Source: Gyrodactylus bullatarudis (Eukaryota; Platyhelminthes; Monogenea; Gyrodactylidea; Gyrodactylidae). Taken from it: 64,000 nt of DNA. The stretch spans positions 62,001-126,000 of the forward strand of contig SSNU01000367.1 of NCBI GenBank assembly GCA_012064415.1, in the 5' to 3' direction. Shown here one piece after another: positions 22,100 to 33,700 of this stretch (its first letter is position 1; every line of letters begins with the position of its first letter). A program made the position numbers and the translations under genes. The notes below the pieces were generated by a model that saw nothing but the letters and a program-made list of their open reading frames with translations, was not told where the DNA came from and searched no databases.

Positions 22100-22154
22100 T
22101 AGATTTTGGCATACTGAAGAGTCCAAAAGAGGACGAAACGCGCGTATAGGTCTA
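22100..22154 (+). ncRNA. Type I hammerhead ribozyme (retrozyme kind)
   Basis: Core CUGAAGA, stem II GUCC-AAAAGA-GGAC, core GAA, palindromic stem III ACGCGCGU, cleavage base A. Stem I has an inner pair AU(A)/UA and an outer helix UAGA/UCUA separated by an internal loop. CUGANGA plus a GUCC/GGAC stem II plus GAAACGCG is the pattern of type I hammerheads in animal retrozymes and the schistosome satellite repeats. No second copy lies within about 400 bp, so it is a single solo ribozyme. Confidence 0.75.
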
Positions 22155-22359
22155 CCATATATTCATACAATTAGATTATTTCTAAATGCTTTGTGAGTTT
22201 CTTTCGTACCAGTCTTGGTGGGATCCGTTAGTAAACTGTAACATTCAGCAACATGGGCTAACCCATTACCAAATAAGACGTTACTATGAGAAATATTACC
22301 TAAGCACCTAGAACGAAATATTTTTAGTTTATTATTTTTATATCAACTCATGGGCTCAT

Positions 22360-22455
22360 GGAAATCAGAAAATTATTATTTTCCTGGCTATCCGGAGAAA
22401 AATATTGAGTTTTTTGTAAAAAGAGTAAATTCTCATTCCCATGTCAATTATAATT
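22360..22455. repeat. Foldback family F1, inverted terminus
   Basis: AGTAAATTCTCATTCCCATG then TCAATTATAATTAG: inverse of the F1 left end, preceded by AATATTGAGTTTTTTGTAAA as in the 38146 copy. Confidence 0.5.
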
Positions 22456-23245
22456 AGGTTTATGTATTAACCGGGGTTAGAGCACTGAAATAGAAAATTC
22501 CATCAATACTAAAATCTTTGCTTGAAATTGTACAAGTTTGATTCGTAAATTTTATCAAAGCACATTACTTATTGTGCATCTAACTTACTGGGTCATAATC
22601 ATGTCGGTAAATTTATCATCAGACTGACCTATCTGACTCAAAGTTCAAGTATTTCATCTGTTAATTCTGAAAATACTTATGAAAATAAATAGCTTGAGAC
22701 GCTAAGCAAAATTTCTCAAATGAACTTCCTTCAGTTTCTTTATTGTTTTCTGAAATACTTTCTAATGTAATTATGGCATCGTTATGATTTCTATCGAAAC
22801 AGAGTTATTTTTAATTTCCTGATAACTTTGGGGAAATCAACAATATACAAAAAGTGTAAAGAATAACATTAATGTAGAAGCTCTATTGATTTTTATTGAA
22901 GATATCATTCTTTATCGGCGGATCTAAAAAAATGTCACTGACAGACGAATTCTTGCGTGATTTCACTGGAAACTTCTCAAGATAATCGGATTAAAATGAA
23001 GAAAAGTCACTGAATTCACACATTCTTCAACAAAAGACATAACCAGTGTTTGCTTACTAACCTTTAGTAATACCAGGTTATGATTTGAGTCACCAAAATT
23101 ATCGTTGAGCATTTAAGTATATATAATTGATACACAGTCTAGCTAAATAACACTTTTTTCACTGCATATCTGGTCAGAGTGAATATTTTATTCAGATCTT
23201 GAATAAAAAAATATATTATTTTATTATTGTATATATAAATATCTA
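22456..23245. other. Intergenic, nothing firm
   Basis: A 35-codon open stretch on the minus strand (about 22835-22690), preceded by a TTTCGATAG acceptor-like site, could be a terminal exon. It has no recognisable motif and I do not call it. Confidence 0.25.
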
Positions 23246-23295
23246 GCCGGTGTAAGAGTCTGATGAGAACCGGTGAAATAAAAGCTTTATTACTC
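23246..23295 (+). ncRNA. Minimal hammerhead ribozyme (Penelope type)
   Basis: CCGGU, GUAAGAGU, core CUGAUGA, GAACCGGU, core GAA, stem III AUAAA-AGC-UUUAU, cleavage base U, ACUC. Stem I GAGU/ACUC is four perfect pairs. The upstream CCGGU pairs with ACCGG. A solo ribozyme with no Penelope coding sequence nearby. Confidence 0.8.
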
Positions 23296-23808
23296 ATTAT
23301 TCACTCGTCTTCAAAATCCTCTAAGAAATGAATATTTCCACTAATTCAGAAAAAAAATATTATTTTTTGTTTGTTTTGAGATGTTTTACCCTAAATTTCT
23401 TAGCAGATCCATAAATTCAGCTATTTTCAGAAGAGGTAGCTCAAAAGTTTGAGGCAACGAGTTGTGGAGATTATATCTGTGTTTTTGAATTATAATACGA
23501 ATTACTAATATGAACATTTTAGAGCAAGACTCGATGAAACACAAATTCGAATATTTCTCGAAATATACACGCTAAAAAATTTAAAAATTTTCAGAATATT
23601 ACTAGAATTTCGATTTGAATCTAAATCTAAACTTTATACAGGAGAAAGTGTTATTCTGCTAGACTGTGTTATCATAGATTTAAGATATAGATGAAATTTT
23701 AATATTGCTCATATCGCATATATTATAATAGAAAATATAGTTTTGATGCAAAAATAGTTATGTCATTTAGTTAAATATTTATAAAGATACTACTTTAAAG
23801 TATATATG
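23296..23808. other. Intergenic, nothing recognised
   Basis: AT-rich; no coding frame or matched repeat. Confidence 0.3.
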
Positions 23809-24872
23809 TTACAGTATAACTTACAGTATGTTTATAAATAAGCTAGTATAAGTTTTGAGCCAGTACAAAATTAGTTTATCCTTTGAATTCTTTCTCAAGA
23901 GTTTTAATGAATTTACCCTCATGGTAAAATTTATATTATTTTGTATTTCACTATTGATTAAAATTGATTTTCAGGGAGGGATTGTAAATTTATTGCAAAT
24001 TTTAGGATTAAACCTTTGTACAATACTGATTTTATGTTTGATTTCAATCTTATTTCACCAGGATTTTTGTAATCAGGCCTTTAGAGTATTCTTCCTATAA
24101 AAATACATGAAATACTTTTTGGCCTAACCCTTCAAAAATGACCAATTAAAACTTGCCAACACTTTCTTTATAGTTTTGATTTCATTTGTTCCATTAAATT
24201 ATCAAAGATGTCTCAGGATGACGACGTTAGAGCTAAAAAAATTTTCATGATTACATAGAGCAAACAACTGGAAATTTTCTTATCTCCGAAATTGAATATT
24301 CATCCTTATAAGTCGTATTAAGTTTTTACAAAACACTGAAACAAAAAAATTATCACGTGATAATTACCTCTTAAAGCGATATGATGTGCTGATTGTTGAT
24401 AAAGTGATAAAGATAGCGAAAAAGTACTCAAATTCGTACATCAGAATGAAGTTTTTAATATTATCAAGACTGCTCATTCAAAATTATTACACCCAGGTCG
24501 ATATAGAATGAATTCTGAACTTAGAGACAAATATAAGAATATAACAGTAAAACAGTTCATCGACTTATGCATCTTGATCGTGGATTCACTTCAGGACAAT
24601 TGGAAATATTGAATGAAAATTTCATTAATCAAGAAGAAGTACCGAGAAAAGATATTTCTGTTCGAGGCGCAGCAATAGTTTCTTCCCTTAGTTCTGGTCA
24701 AGGGTATCAGAAATGCAACTGAACAAAATCGTGTCAGACCAACCAATTAATCAGTACGAAATCAGTATAACCCTTGAGAAACTATCTATTCAAAGGATAA
24801 ACTAATTTCGTACTGGCTCAAAACTTATACTAGTTTATTTATAAACATACTGATTCAAAGGTTATACTGTAA
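23809..24872. mobile_element. Family F4 transposon with long terminal inverted repeats, internally deleted
   Basis: Terminal repeats begin TTACAGTATAAC, continue with ATGTTTATAAATAAGCTAGT and AGTTTTGAGCCAGTAC, and extend about 100 bp (23809-23910; inverse at about 24775-24872). The interior carries remnants of a KRBA2/SCAND3-like protein on the plus strand. A partial relative lies at 59815-60300, and a similar-ended element at 39871-40604. Confidence 0.75.
24380..24722 (+). pseudogene. KRBA2/SCAND3-like transposon protein remnant
   Basis: Readable pieces in changing frames: KRYDVLIVDK; then HPGRYRMNSELRDKYKNIT, which matches the HGGRDRMxKELxxKYxNIT zinc-binding/integrase entry region of this family; then EEVPRKDISVRGAA...SSGQGYQKCN, the conserved stretch just before the Cys-rich tail. 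The catalytic middle is missing and the tail is cut after CN. This is a dead derivative, and it links the F4 terminal repeats to that transposon family. Confidence 0.6.
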
Positions 24873-25039
24873 CATATACAATTTTCTTTATATAAATCTG
24901 GCATGTAAAAGCTGATGAGTATGCCACGAAATAAAAGCGCTATATTCTTATAACTGGCATCAACCTTTTTACTCATGGAATTATCTGTAGCTCAACTAAG
25001 AACAGAGATCAAAGAGTTTCTCTCTCGAAATGGAGTTCG

Positions 25040-25215
25040 AGATTTGTATGTCACAATTTCATTAAAAATTGATTTTCCAAAATTTTTTTTTATGAAAGTG
25101 GGTCTCATGATCTAGACTTCAGAAAATCTTGATCAAATTAGCTTTCTTGATGAAAAAATTGAAAAATTTTGTAAAACCCATAAATTCCCATCTTCATTTT
25201 GACTAGTTTTAATTA
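25040..25215. repeat. Foldback family F1, inverted-end fragment
   Basis: GGTCTCATGATCTAGACTTC, ATCTTGATCAAATTAGCTTT and CATAAATTCCCATCTTCATT: the right half of an F1 copy in the expected order. A 27-codon frame just upstream (24975-25056, MELSVAQLRTEIKEFL) is open but unassigned. Confidence 0.55.
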
Positions 25216-26105
25216 TTAGAGATTTGAATAATTAATTTAAAAATCAAAGTTTTTTTATTTAATAAAAATAGCTTGGGACTAAAAATGATATTACATGTAA
25301 GTTTAAAGTATAAAAGATAAAATTATTATTGGAATTTAAAAAGTCTGAATGACCATAATCCAGAAGTTCAAAGTGAACAATATCTTTGGTCTTCTCAAAC
25401 ATTATTAAAAATTACGTTCTTGGATAGTTTGTGTAACATTTTCTCTTAATCTTTTTTGTAAAAGATCATTATTTTATTAATTAAAAAAATGAAATTTTCT
25501 ATTCAAAACTTACACTTGGTTATCAAGTTACAAATTTTCATGCAGAAATATAGAACGTAGAATAATAAAACACAAATAATTATTATTAGCGCTTACATCC
25601 CTTATTTTTTCTGTAAACGGACTGGATGAAAAATTATCTATAGACTAATTGTAAAATGTGTCATATAGCCTCGATTATTTTAAAATTAATCCTACCATAA
25701 AATATCCAATCATTTTCAAAAATATATTCAAAGAACTAAACAACAAAGAATATTTGAATTTTCAGGCATAAATTATAATTATCAAACACCTTTGCTTAAT
25801 TTTATAACATGTTCTCATATATTTTCCCTAAAATCATTAAAAATTCCCCTAATTTCCTAAGAATTTCTATGAACATGTGAAAAAGACTTAATTTTTACTA
25901 TAAGCCTTATTCTTATTCAAAACTATTGAAAAATCTTGGGGCGTGTTCAAAACTTGTCATTTTCTCTCGAGATTTTGTATTAATATTAAAATATTTCAGA
26001 TTATCTTCAAAATGAGACAAAGGCGGGAAAAAGTTGAAAAATTTGGCCCACTATGATAATTATGTTAATTATTTAAGAGTTGTTACTTTAAAACTTTGAA
26101 ATTTC
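25216..26105. other. Intergenic or intron of the two-TM gene, nothing recognised
   Basis: Downstream of the 26118-26378 exon on its strand. The gene's later exons should lie here or further left, but I found none with convincing splice sites. Confidence 0.3.
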
Positions 26106-26117
26106 CTAAATACTCAC

Positions 26118-26378
26118 TTCAATACTGACATAAAGTTCAAGGGATTTGAGGAGCGCTCTCAGAGTAAAAATTCCAATTACAACAGTCATGATCGAAGTTA
26201 TCAGTAGGCCAATAACAGTTGAATGAAATTGTATCAACTGTTGAAGGGATAAAATTAAATTACGTCCGTTAGTATGCGCATACATTGTCAAACAAAATAG
26301 AGCTGTGAATATATTTACAGTTACCATGATGGCATTAATCCAAATGGCAATATTTTGGCTGCACTTCAGCTTATTCAT
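26118..26378 (-). CDS. First exon of a membrane protein with two TM segments
   Basis: 87 codons from a Met at 26378, ending exactly at a GTGAGT donor in phase 0. It encodes two hydrophobic helices at about residues 11-33 and 52-77, with a short polar loop containing NGRN and an LQQLIQFH stretch. The spacing resembles the first half of the four-TM proteins at 12714 and 16770 (second helix followed by a basic residue), but sequence identity is too low to call homology. The rest of the gene was not found. It may be a real gene with distant exons or an orphan duplicated exon. Confidence 0.4.
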
Positions 26379-26803
26379 GATTTATATAGGATTCTTGTCT
26401 TTGAGCTCTAAAAGCTCTTCTTTTTATTAATACTTGTTGAAAGGATGAAAAAGAAATTAACCCTATGAAGAATCAAACTGATTGGTCGAATTTCATTCTC
26501 TCTTCTCATTGGTTGTTTTGTTGTACATACAGATGGTAAGTAAGGAAAATATCATTCAACGAATAAAAGACAAGACAGTCTATATACTTTGTATACGGTA
26601 TATGCTATTTTATCTGCTAAACCTCTGTCTATCTTCTCTGCTCCCTCGTAAACTCTTTCATTCGTGAATTCATTTGGGTATGTCTGTATATAAAATAGTC
26701 CAACCGTTACAAAAATAAGTCGTTAATACTCGATAAACAATGTTTATTAAACATGTCTAGTACTTTCTCATATCAAAGATTTAAGAATTGTAAAGCCTCA
26801 AAA
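26379..26803. other. Upstream region of the two-TM exon, nothing recognised
   Basis: No clear promoter element or repeat; ends at the target-site duplication of the F5 element. Confidence 0.3.
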
Positions 26804-26813
26804 TTATTTAAAA

Positions 26814-27699
26814 AGTTATTGCCAAAAAGTGTTTATATGGGTAGGGGATTTTCCAAAAGGCACATATATTTTCCCAAAAATGTAATGATATACACGATGT
26901 ATTTCCAATCTTCATATATATTTTTCCAAAATATGCACTAGTGTGTTCGATAATTTCCAAAACATAAATAGAATTTACAAAAATTGAATATGTCTGTAAG
27001 ACTAATTAGTAATGACCAAAAGTGTATATTTTGATATATATTTATCAATAAATACATATATCTCATGAAAAGTAAATACATATATATTTTTATTTTTACA
27101 AAACCTTGAAAGTCAATGATGTAGAAATGAACCTTACCTTTGTTTTTTCATATCTAACCTGTTTTTTATTTTAAAAGATAAGAACTTGTAGATATTAATT
27201 GTTACAGTATTGTGTATTCAAATTTATTCAAATATTTATAAATCATTTACATTTGATTAATTTCTCAGTTTTTGATCGGATTCTCCTCTTTTTAAGCACT
27301 GAGATAATACTGTAACAATTAAAATTTACAAGTTCTTATCTTTTAAAATAAAAAACAGGTTAGATATGAAAAAAACAAAGGTAAGGTTCATTTCTACATC
27401 ATTGACTTTCAAGGTTTTGTAAAAATAAAAATATATATGTATTTACTTTTCATGATACTTTTATTGATAAATATATATCAAAATATACACTTTTGGTCAT
27501 TACTAATTAGTCTTACAGACATATTCAATTTTTGTAAATTCTATTTATGTTTTGGAAATTATCGAACACACTAGTGCATATTTTGGAAAAATATATATGA
27601 AGATTGGAAATACATCGTGTATATCATTACATTTTTGGGAAAATATATGTGCCTTTTGGAAAATCCCCTACCCATATAAACACTTTTTGGAAATAACTC
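26814..27699. mobile_element. Foldback element family F5, copy 1, with 10-bp target duplication
   Basis: Begins AGTTATTGCCAAAAAGTGTT and TATATGGGTAGGGG; ends in the inverse (CCCCTACCCATATA, AACACTTTTTGGAAATAACT). The arms of about 300 bp are nearly identical inverses. TTATTTAAAA lies directly on both sides (26804-26813 and 27700-27709), which marks a clean insertion. The arms contain repeated words of the kind TTTTCCAAAA, ATTTTCCCAAAAATG, TTTCCAATCTTC and TTTTCCAAAATATGC. The centre has a second, smaller palindrome around AACCTGTTTTTTATTTTAAA and TTGTTACAGTATTGTG. No protein is encoded, so it must rely on a transposase elsewhere. Confidence 0.8.
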
Positions 27700-27709
27700 T
27701 TATTTAAAA

Positions 27710-28174
27710 CTTGGAAATTTAATTAAAACTTAATAGCGAAATTTGAATATTGTTTTTCAAATATTTTATGATAACGATTACGTCTTTGTCTAATTTCAAC
27801 CGAATAATATTGAAATGACTTCTCACATTCCTTATATTCAATGAAATTTGAAAGGACATTATTTCTTCGTGTATTTCTTAAATATAATTAATTAATATTT
27901 TTGCATAATTACTTGCTAGTAAATATACAAACTATTAGTAAAACTTTTTATTTGAAACAAAGATTACAGTTGTAAGGAATTTTCGTTCCTTATTTGTCTC
28001 ACGTATTTTATTAATATTCAATGAAGATCGTAGAACTCAACTGTGACTATTTTTGGGACATTCAGAATTTTTTTTTTGTTAGGAAAATACTGCCGAGCTA
28101 CTTGGAAAATATTTTCAGTTTCAAATGAAAGACTCATTTAGAAGATTTGGAAATCAAGCGGAAATTTAGGTATG
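27710..28174. other. Intergenic, nothing recognised
   Basis: AT-rich without frame or matched repeat. Confidence 0.3.
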
Positions 28175-28214
28175 AAGTAATATTTTACCGGATCTCGTCA
28201 GACTATTACACTGG
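28175..28214 (-). ncRNA. Decayed minimal hammerhead
   Basis: Core CUGACGA survives, but GAA has become UAA and the upstream partner (CCAGU) no longer matches the stem II segment AUCCGG. Presumed inactive. Confidence 0.5.
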
Positions 28215-28228
28215 CTAGATATATATGC

Positions 28229-29187
28229 TACCGTAAATATAGAAACTCCGTGAGTTTCGTGAATATTGAAACTTGTTTCTAAATTCACGGTTTTTGTGAG
28301 TATTGAAACTCGTGAGTTTCGAAACTCCCCAGTGAGTACTGAAACTAAACTAAATTTTCAAATATCTATCAATTTATTTTGAAATAATTTATAAAGTTGA
28401 AAAACTTAAACTCCTCAGTGGTATGAATCAAATATATTAGTTTAATAACCTTTTATCATTACAAATTATCACTTTCTATTACTACAAGAACTACTGTTAT
28501 GACACTTCGAGTTACAAAGTAAGCCTGCATTTGCATCTATTTGTCTTGCAATCACATTTAATGAAACGATAGCCACCAAATTTTGACTCGAATCCAGAAA
28601 TTGTTCTAACAAAACATTCTTGGGCGGGAGCTTGATTAGATGAAATGAATTTCTCTTGAAGAATAGTAAATTCATTTATTATTCCATGCTTAGTCCCGAT
28701 GCAATAGAAATTTTCAGCTTTCTCAGATATGGTTATTAAACAATAATATTGAAGGAATCTACAAATGTAGGACCCCAAATTACCTACAAAATAAAAACTT
28801 AAACATTTACTTTACACTTGATTTCATGTGAACTGGTCTAGATTATTTTTTAGAGAAAATAATAATAAACCTTGAATAAAAATTAGTAAAAGTAGATTTA
28901 ATTGGGATATAACCATTAAAGTTATTAACCAACCTTTTTCCAATAATGGTTATATCCCAATTAAATCTACTTTTACTAGTTTTTCTTGAAGATTTCAGAT
29001 TCCATCATGGAACAAAACAATTTTCCTATTAAACCTTGGATAAATACATGCAAAAAGTTATAGTAGCAAGATACATATCAACTTTAAACATTATTTCAAA
29101 ATAAATTGATAGATATTTGAAAATTTAGTTTAGTTTCAATACTCACTGGGGAGTTTCGAAACTCACGGAGTTTCTATATTTACGGTA
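28229..29187. mobile_element. Inverted-repeat transposon with a KRBA2/SCAND3-like remnant
   Basis: Ends TACCGTAAATATAGAAACTC and its inverse. Arms of about 100-150 bp run inwards through CCAGTGAGTACTGAAACT and ATATCTATCAATTTATTTTG. Inside are a coding remnant (28469-28778, minus) and a second inverted repeat (28888-28976, arms of about 31 bp AGTAAAAGTAGATTTAATTG... around a spacer) that is shared with the element at 53450-53835. Confidence 0.7.
28469..28778 (-). pseudogene. C-terminal fragment of a KRBA2/SCAND3-like transposon protein
   Basis: The minus-strand frame 28512-28778 has IGTKHGIINE, then a linker, then GGYRFIKCDCKTNRCKCR. After a frameshift at about 28512-28545 the other frame supplies AGLLCNSKCHNSSSCSN and a stop. 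This joined order, IGTKxGxI...GGxGxxxCxCKT-xRCKCR..GLLCNSKCHxSxxCxN, is the Cys-rich tail I know from this transposon family. The integrase core and N-terminus are missing. Confidence 0.65.
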
Positions 29188-29689
29188 ACATATATATTAA
29201 ATTAAATGATCAATAATGTTCTCTTTTTGGTTCTATCACTCCAGAGTACAAAAGGGGAGAGGAATTTTTTGAAAGATTTACATATCTAATTTAAAATAAT
29301 TTTGAATTCAGTCAAAAACATATTACTACAGTTGAACAGATGGAATTAATTCAATCTAGGACAATTTGGATCAAAAGAGGGTAATTTTTAACAGAAAGAT
29401 TCAAAGGAATATTAACCCTTATGTTATTTTTCTGCGTAAACTGGGTGCATTAACTTCTAATGAATTTTTAAAATTAAAACTTTGTTTAAAATTTATCAAA
29501 TTGTGGAATCTACATGTAGATAATTTTAACTGTAGTGATCTCAGTAAAGTTAATGAATAAAAGTAACGGATATAATATAATTGTATTCGAATAAGCAAAG
29601 AGTGGGGAGAGAATAAAACAAAAGTAAATATAAATAAATAAAATTGTTTAAAAACACGCCGAAGCATTTGGCAGTCTTTTTGATTTCAA
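29188..29689. other. Intergenic; weak coding trace
   Basis: A 64-codon frame at 29366-29560 (plus) has no recognisable motif. It leads into the LINE derivative below and may belong to its 5' flank. Confidence 0.25.
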
Positions 29690-30055
29690 AGTGATATCAT
29701 GGCAGAACGTTTATCTAATGATCTTATTCCTCCCCAAGGTCACACTGAAGCAAATGGTGGTACAAATGTCGCCGTCAATGCCCTACCTAATGAGATGAAA
29801 GACCGGATTATCAATGAGTTATTGGAACAATTCATGACTGAGATCAAATACTCCTGAATTCGGACAGCTAAAAAAACTTGCCATTTATAATAAATGTAAA
29901 AATATTTTCAAAAAATTAAACAGAACAATTAAAAATATGAGATTAAATGAATTTAAAAATGAACTTAAAAATAAGATTTATAATGAAGAATAATATTGTA
30001 AAAAAAAATTAACTTAACACATGTATTGTTAATAAATTATTATTATTATAATTAA
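29690..30055 (+). mobile_element. Internally deleted LINE derivative
   Basis: Begins with a 52-codon frame from ATG at 29699 (MAERLSNDLIPPQ...), resembling the start of a LINE ORF1. It then shifts frame near 29856 into GQLKKLAIYNKCKNIFKKLN...FKNELKNKIYNEE and a stop, resembling a LINE C-terminus. It ends in a (TTA)n-type tail like the LINE at 13411. The RT between them is absent, so it is a non-autonomous head-plus-tail derivative. Confidence 0.5.
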
Positions 30056-30702
30056 ATGTTGAAACGGTCGCAATATAACTAATCAATAATAACTTGTGTA
30101 CCAAAAAAAACCAAATTTTATATCTCCCTTTAGTATAAGATTTCGTTACATTTCTCTTATAAAAAGGAATCCAATAACTAAAGAAAGAAATAGTAAATGG
30201 GAATGAATAGTACTAACTAGTATTTTCATTTAATTTTCTGCGATATATACTTGAAAACTTTTATTCATCAAAAAATTCCAAGTGTTTTTGGATGAATTAC
30301 TTCTTACTGTGAGATATTATTATTAATCCAGTGCTTTTTGTGGATATATTCTTGAGGATTTCTTGTACTTTTCTTTAAAAAAATCATCATCAACTCTAAT
30401 TTCCACTTCAAATAATTTACTCTAGATTTGTATAGTATTGATGAACATGGATAGTATCCATCTATACTACTAGCAATTTTCCATCTGCATATACAGATCT
30501 ATCATATTACTTCTGGATTATTATTTTATTCACCATAGAGAGAAAAATATATAGTCCTATTGTAAGGCAGTATTCTAATGTATTTCTCTGATTGGCCAAT
30601 TCAAGGTTGTCTTGAAATAATATTACTGAATTGTGAATATATTCTCTACTCTTAAATAGCAAGTATCCCTATCATCAAAATATCCAAAAAAGTTTTCCAA
30701 GA
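30056..30702. other. Upstream region of the nine-exon gene
   Basis: Promoter and 5' UTR should lie here. TATATATAGTCC-like AT runs are present, but none is a convincing TATA box. Confidence 0.3.
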
Positions 30703-33700
30703 ATGTCAGGAGGAATATTACCTGGGATGAATGAGACGACAGTGAATCGACAGCAATCCAAGAATCGAATGCAATCCAACATATTTGGCTTGGATGATTC
30801 AACAAAGATTGAATTTAGTCGAACAAGTATTGGCCATGATGTCATATCGAATGGACCAGAGAAAGTAAAGAAAGTTGAGATTATCGAAGATGACAACAGA
30901 GATGAAAAAACTGAACGAATTGGTTCAATTCCTGTTTATTTGAAGTCATCGAAAACTAAAAGATTTTCGTTCTACGTTAATGAAAATAAAGAAATCAAGT
31001 GAGCATTTTAATATCAACTTGTAATCAAAATTGTTTGAGGTATTGTCTAAACTAATTTCTATTCCCATAAAGATTTTTATTTCATTTTTAAATCATATAA
31101 TAAAAATTAAATTTATTGCCAGAAAAAAGTTTCATTATGAATGAATGAAGCTTCGATTTATAGACGCATGGTATTCCCAATTTTTTTATTTAAAGTTTGC
31201 CGTCAGTATTGATCATAGTTTTGTAGTAAATTTTAAACAGTTGTGCAAATACAAGATTTTCCTGCTATTAACTAACTGCTTATCAATTTTTTTGGCTAGT
31301 TATTTTCATGAAATAGATTCGAAATCATTCAAAAAATACATCGAACCAACTTCATTTCAGTTAATAAATTTGTACTTTAAAGCTTTCAGAGGTAAACTGT
31401 TTAAAGACTATACCTATAGATCTGAAATGGAAATTTTTGTTGGCATTTCCTGATGTTCCCATATTGTTTCCGAAATCTTTTGAATGATTTTCATTCAAAT
31501 AGATGACATAATAATATAAATTTTGATTATTTTTAAATTTAACGATACTCAATCTATAGATCTATTCAAGTAGAAACTAAATTTCTCAACAATTTAAATA
31601 GCTAATGTTCTAAATAATCTTTTTCTAAAAGTAATATATGTTTTAATTTTTATAAGAATGCATATCTCATTCGTTATAGCATTGGAAAAATTCAAAATCA
31701 AGCTAAAAACGAAGAAGAACAAATTTTCATTTTGTTGGAATATATGACATTAAATGGGGGGATCGAAACAAATTAAACTGATTTTTTTTCATAGCTTCGA
31801 TCATATCACATAGTCTTGTTAACTTTGAAAAGAACTGTCTCATTATAACTTGATTTATATATTTTTTCATTTGAAAATTTAGCAAGTATTCGATTCATTG
31901 GATACTATCCATAAATAAAATCTCGAGTCATTTTTATGTATTGCTCTCAAGTATTTTTATCGCATAGCTTTGAATTTTATAGTCACTCCGATTACTTGAA
32001 GGAAATAGTTACTTCCCATGGAATTTTATGAAATTTCCTAACAAGCTTATCGATCTTTTTAAAAGAATTTTGCTTCACGCAATTTCGAGCAATCTCACTC
32101 ATAAATTTTCCTTTCATTGTCTTTTATCCTAGCATATATTTTTAATAGTTCATAAATTATTTAAATAAAAAAAATTAAATTGTTTTTATTTTATTTTCAG
32201 ATACCAAAATTGTGAAGAAAGAGTTGATGAAAAATTCAATGGATGTTTTATCACTAACGGACTCATTCCCCTTATTGAATGTGTTACTGCTTCTAATGCA
32301 GATGAATCGCTTGAGATATTACAAAATCTCGACAAAGAATTTGTCAAGCATGGTGTCACCAAAATGAGTAAGTTTATGCTAAAATTTAAAAAAATTTGAA
32401 TTCTTAAAATGCTTATCAACTAAATTTTATAAGTACCAATGACTTATAAGTGTATTCCATGAATTTGCCAGATAAAATCAATCGTAACTTTATTTATTCT
32501 TATAAATTAACAAATAAACTGAAAATACTCCCCAGAAAAATAGATCCAATATTTACTGATATTCTCCGATATGACCTTAATAAATTACCATAGAGGATAT
32601 TCTTCCCTATTAATTTCCTCTATACAAATTATTTATTCAGTAAATATATCAATGATATAATAGATAAAGTATTTTACGAGAAATGGGTCATCTTAATAAT
32701 TTCAAAATTTGAAAACAAATATTCTTTTTTGATTTATTTTGAGTTTAAATAGACTCGAAAGGTATTTGAAATAAATATTTACGACAATCACACGTTCAAT
32801 TAATTTTATCAATGATTGATTAAACTGGAAATTTTGATTTCTTCTTCCAAAATTCTTGGTATAGACAGAAAATTCTCTGTAGAAATAATTTTTATCAATC
32901 TCCTGGTGTGAATTAATTATATGAGTATCTACTGGAATTAATTAAGCAACAAAGAGGCAGCATAATCAATAAAAGATATTTGAAAATGAAACCATTCGAA
33001 TGGTGAAAGAATTCTTTTATCATCTTGCTTTCTGGTTGATGAATAAAGTGCAATTTAATCAAAATACCATGGTCTTTGTAAGAGTCTGAATAAATCAAAG
33101 CTAACCCGGGCTCTATTGTCCAATAATTAATAAAGTTCAAAAATATGGATTTTTTAGCTTAAAGGAAAAAATAATTTTGACAGTTGAAATAAAAGTAGTA
33201 TGAAGAAAAAATTTTAATGCACGCATTCTGATTTTCCATACTTTTTTATTTAATTCAGATAAATAAATTCAGATAGTTTCCTAATATGGATAATGTTAAA
33301 AATATATTTTGGTAAAAGTACAAACTATAATGATTGTATTTTTAAATGTCAAAATACAAAAATACTACACCATTTATGAATAAAATTATCTGAAGCAGCA
33401 ATAAATAAATTATAACATATTGATACTATTATTACATAATAAATTATCTGAGTGATATTATATTTCAAGTTATCGGACGGTAAATCTATATAAATAAAAT
33501 AAATGGAAGATTTACATTTCTGATCTGATAACCAAATTGGAAAATTCTGTACCAGTAATTATTCATAATCTTTATTGAACTCATTGAAGCCTTAATACAA
33601 AAGATACCATCAATCTTTTTCCCAAAATGATTCAGATTATTATGGATCAAAGCATTTCTGGCTATGGAGTACAGACGAGTCCTAATGAGGACGAAACGCG

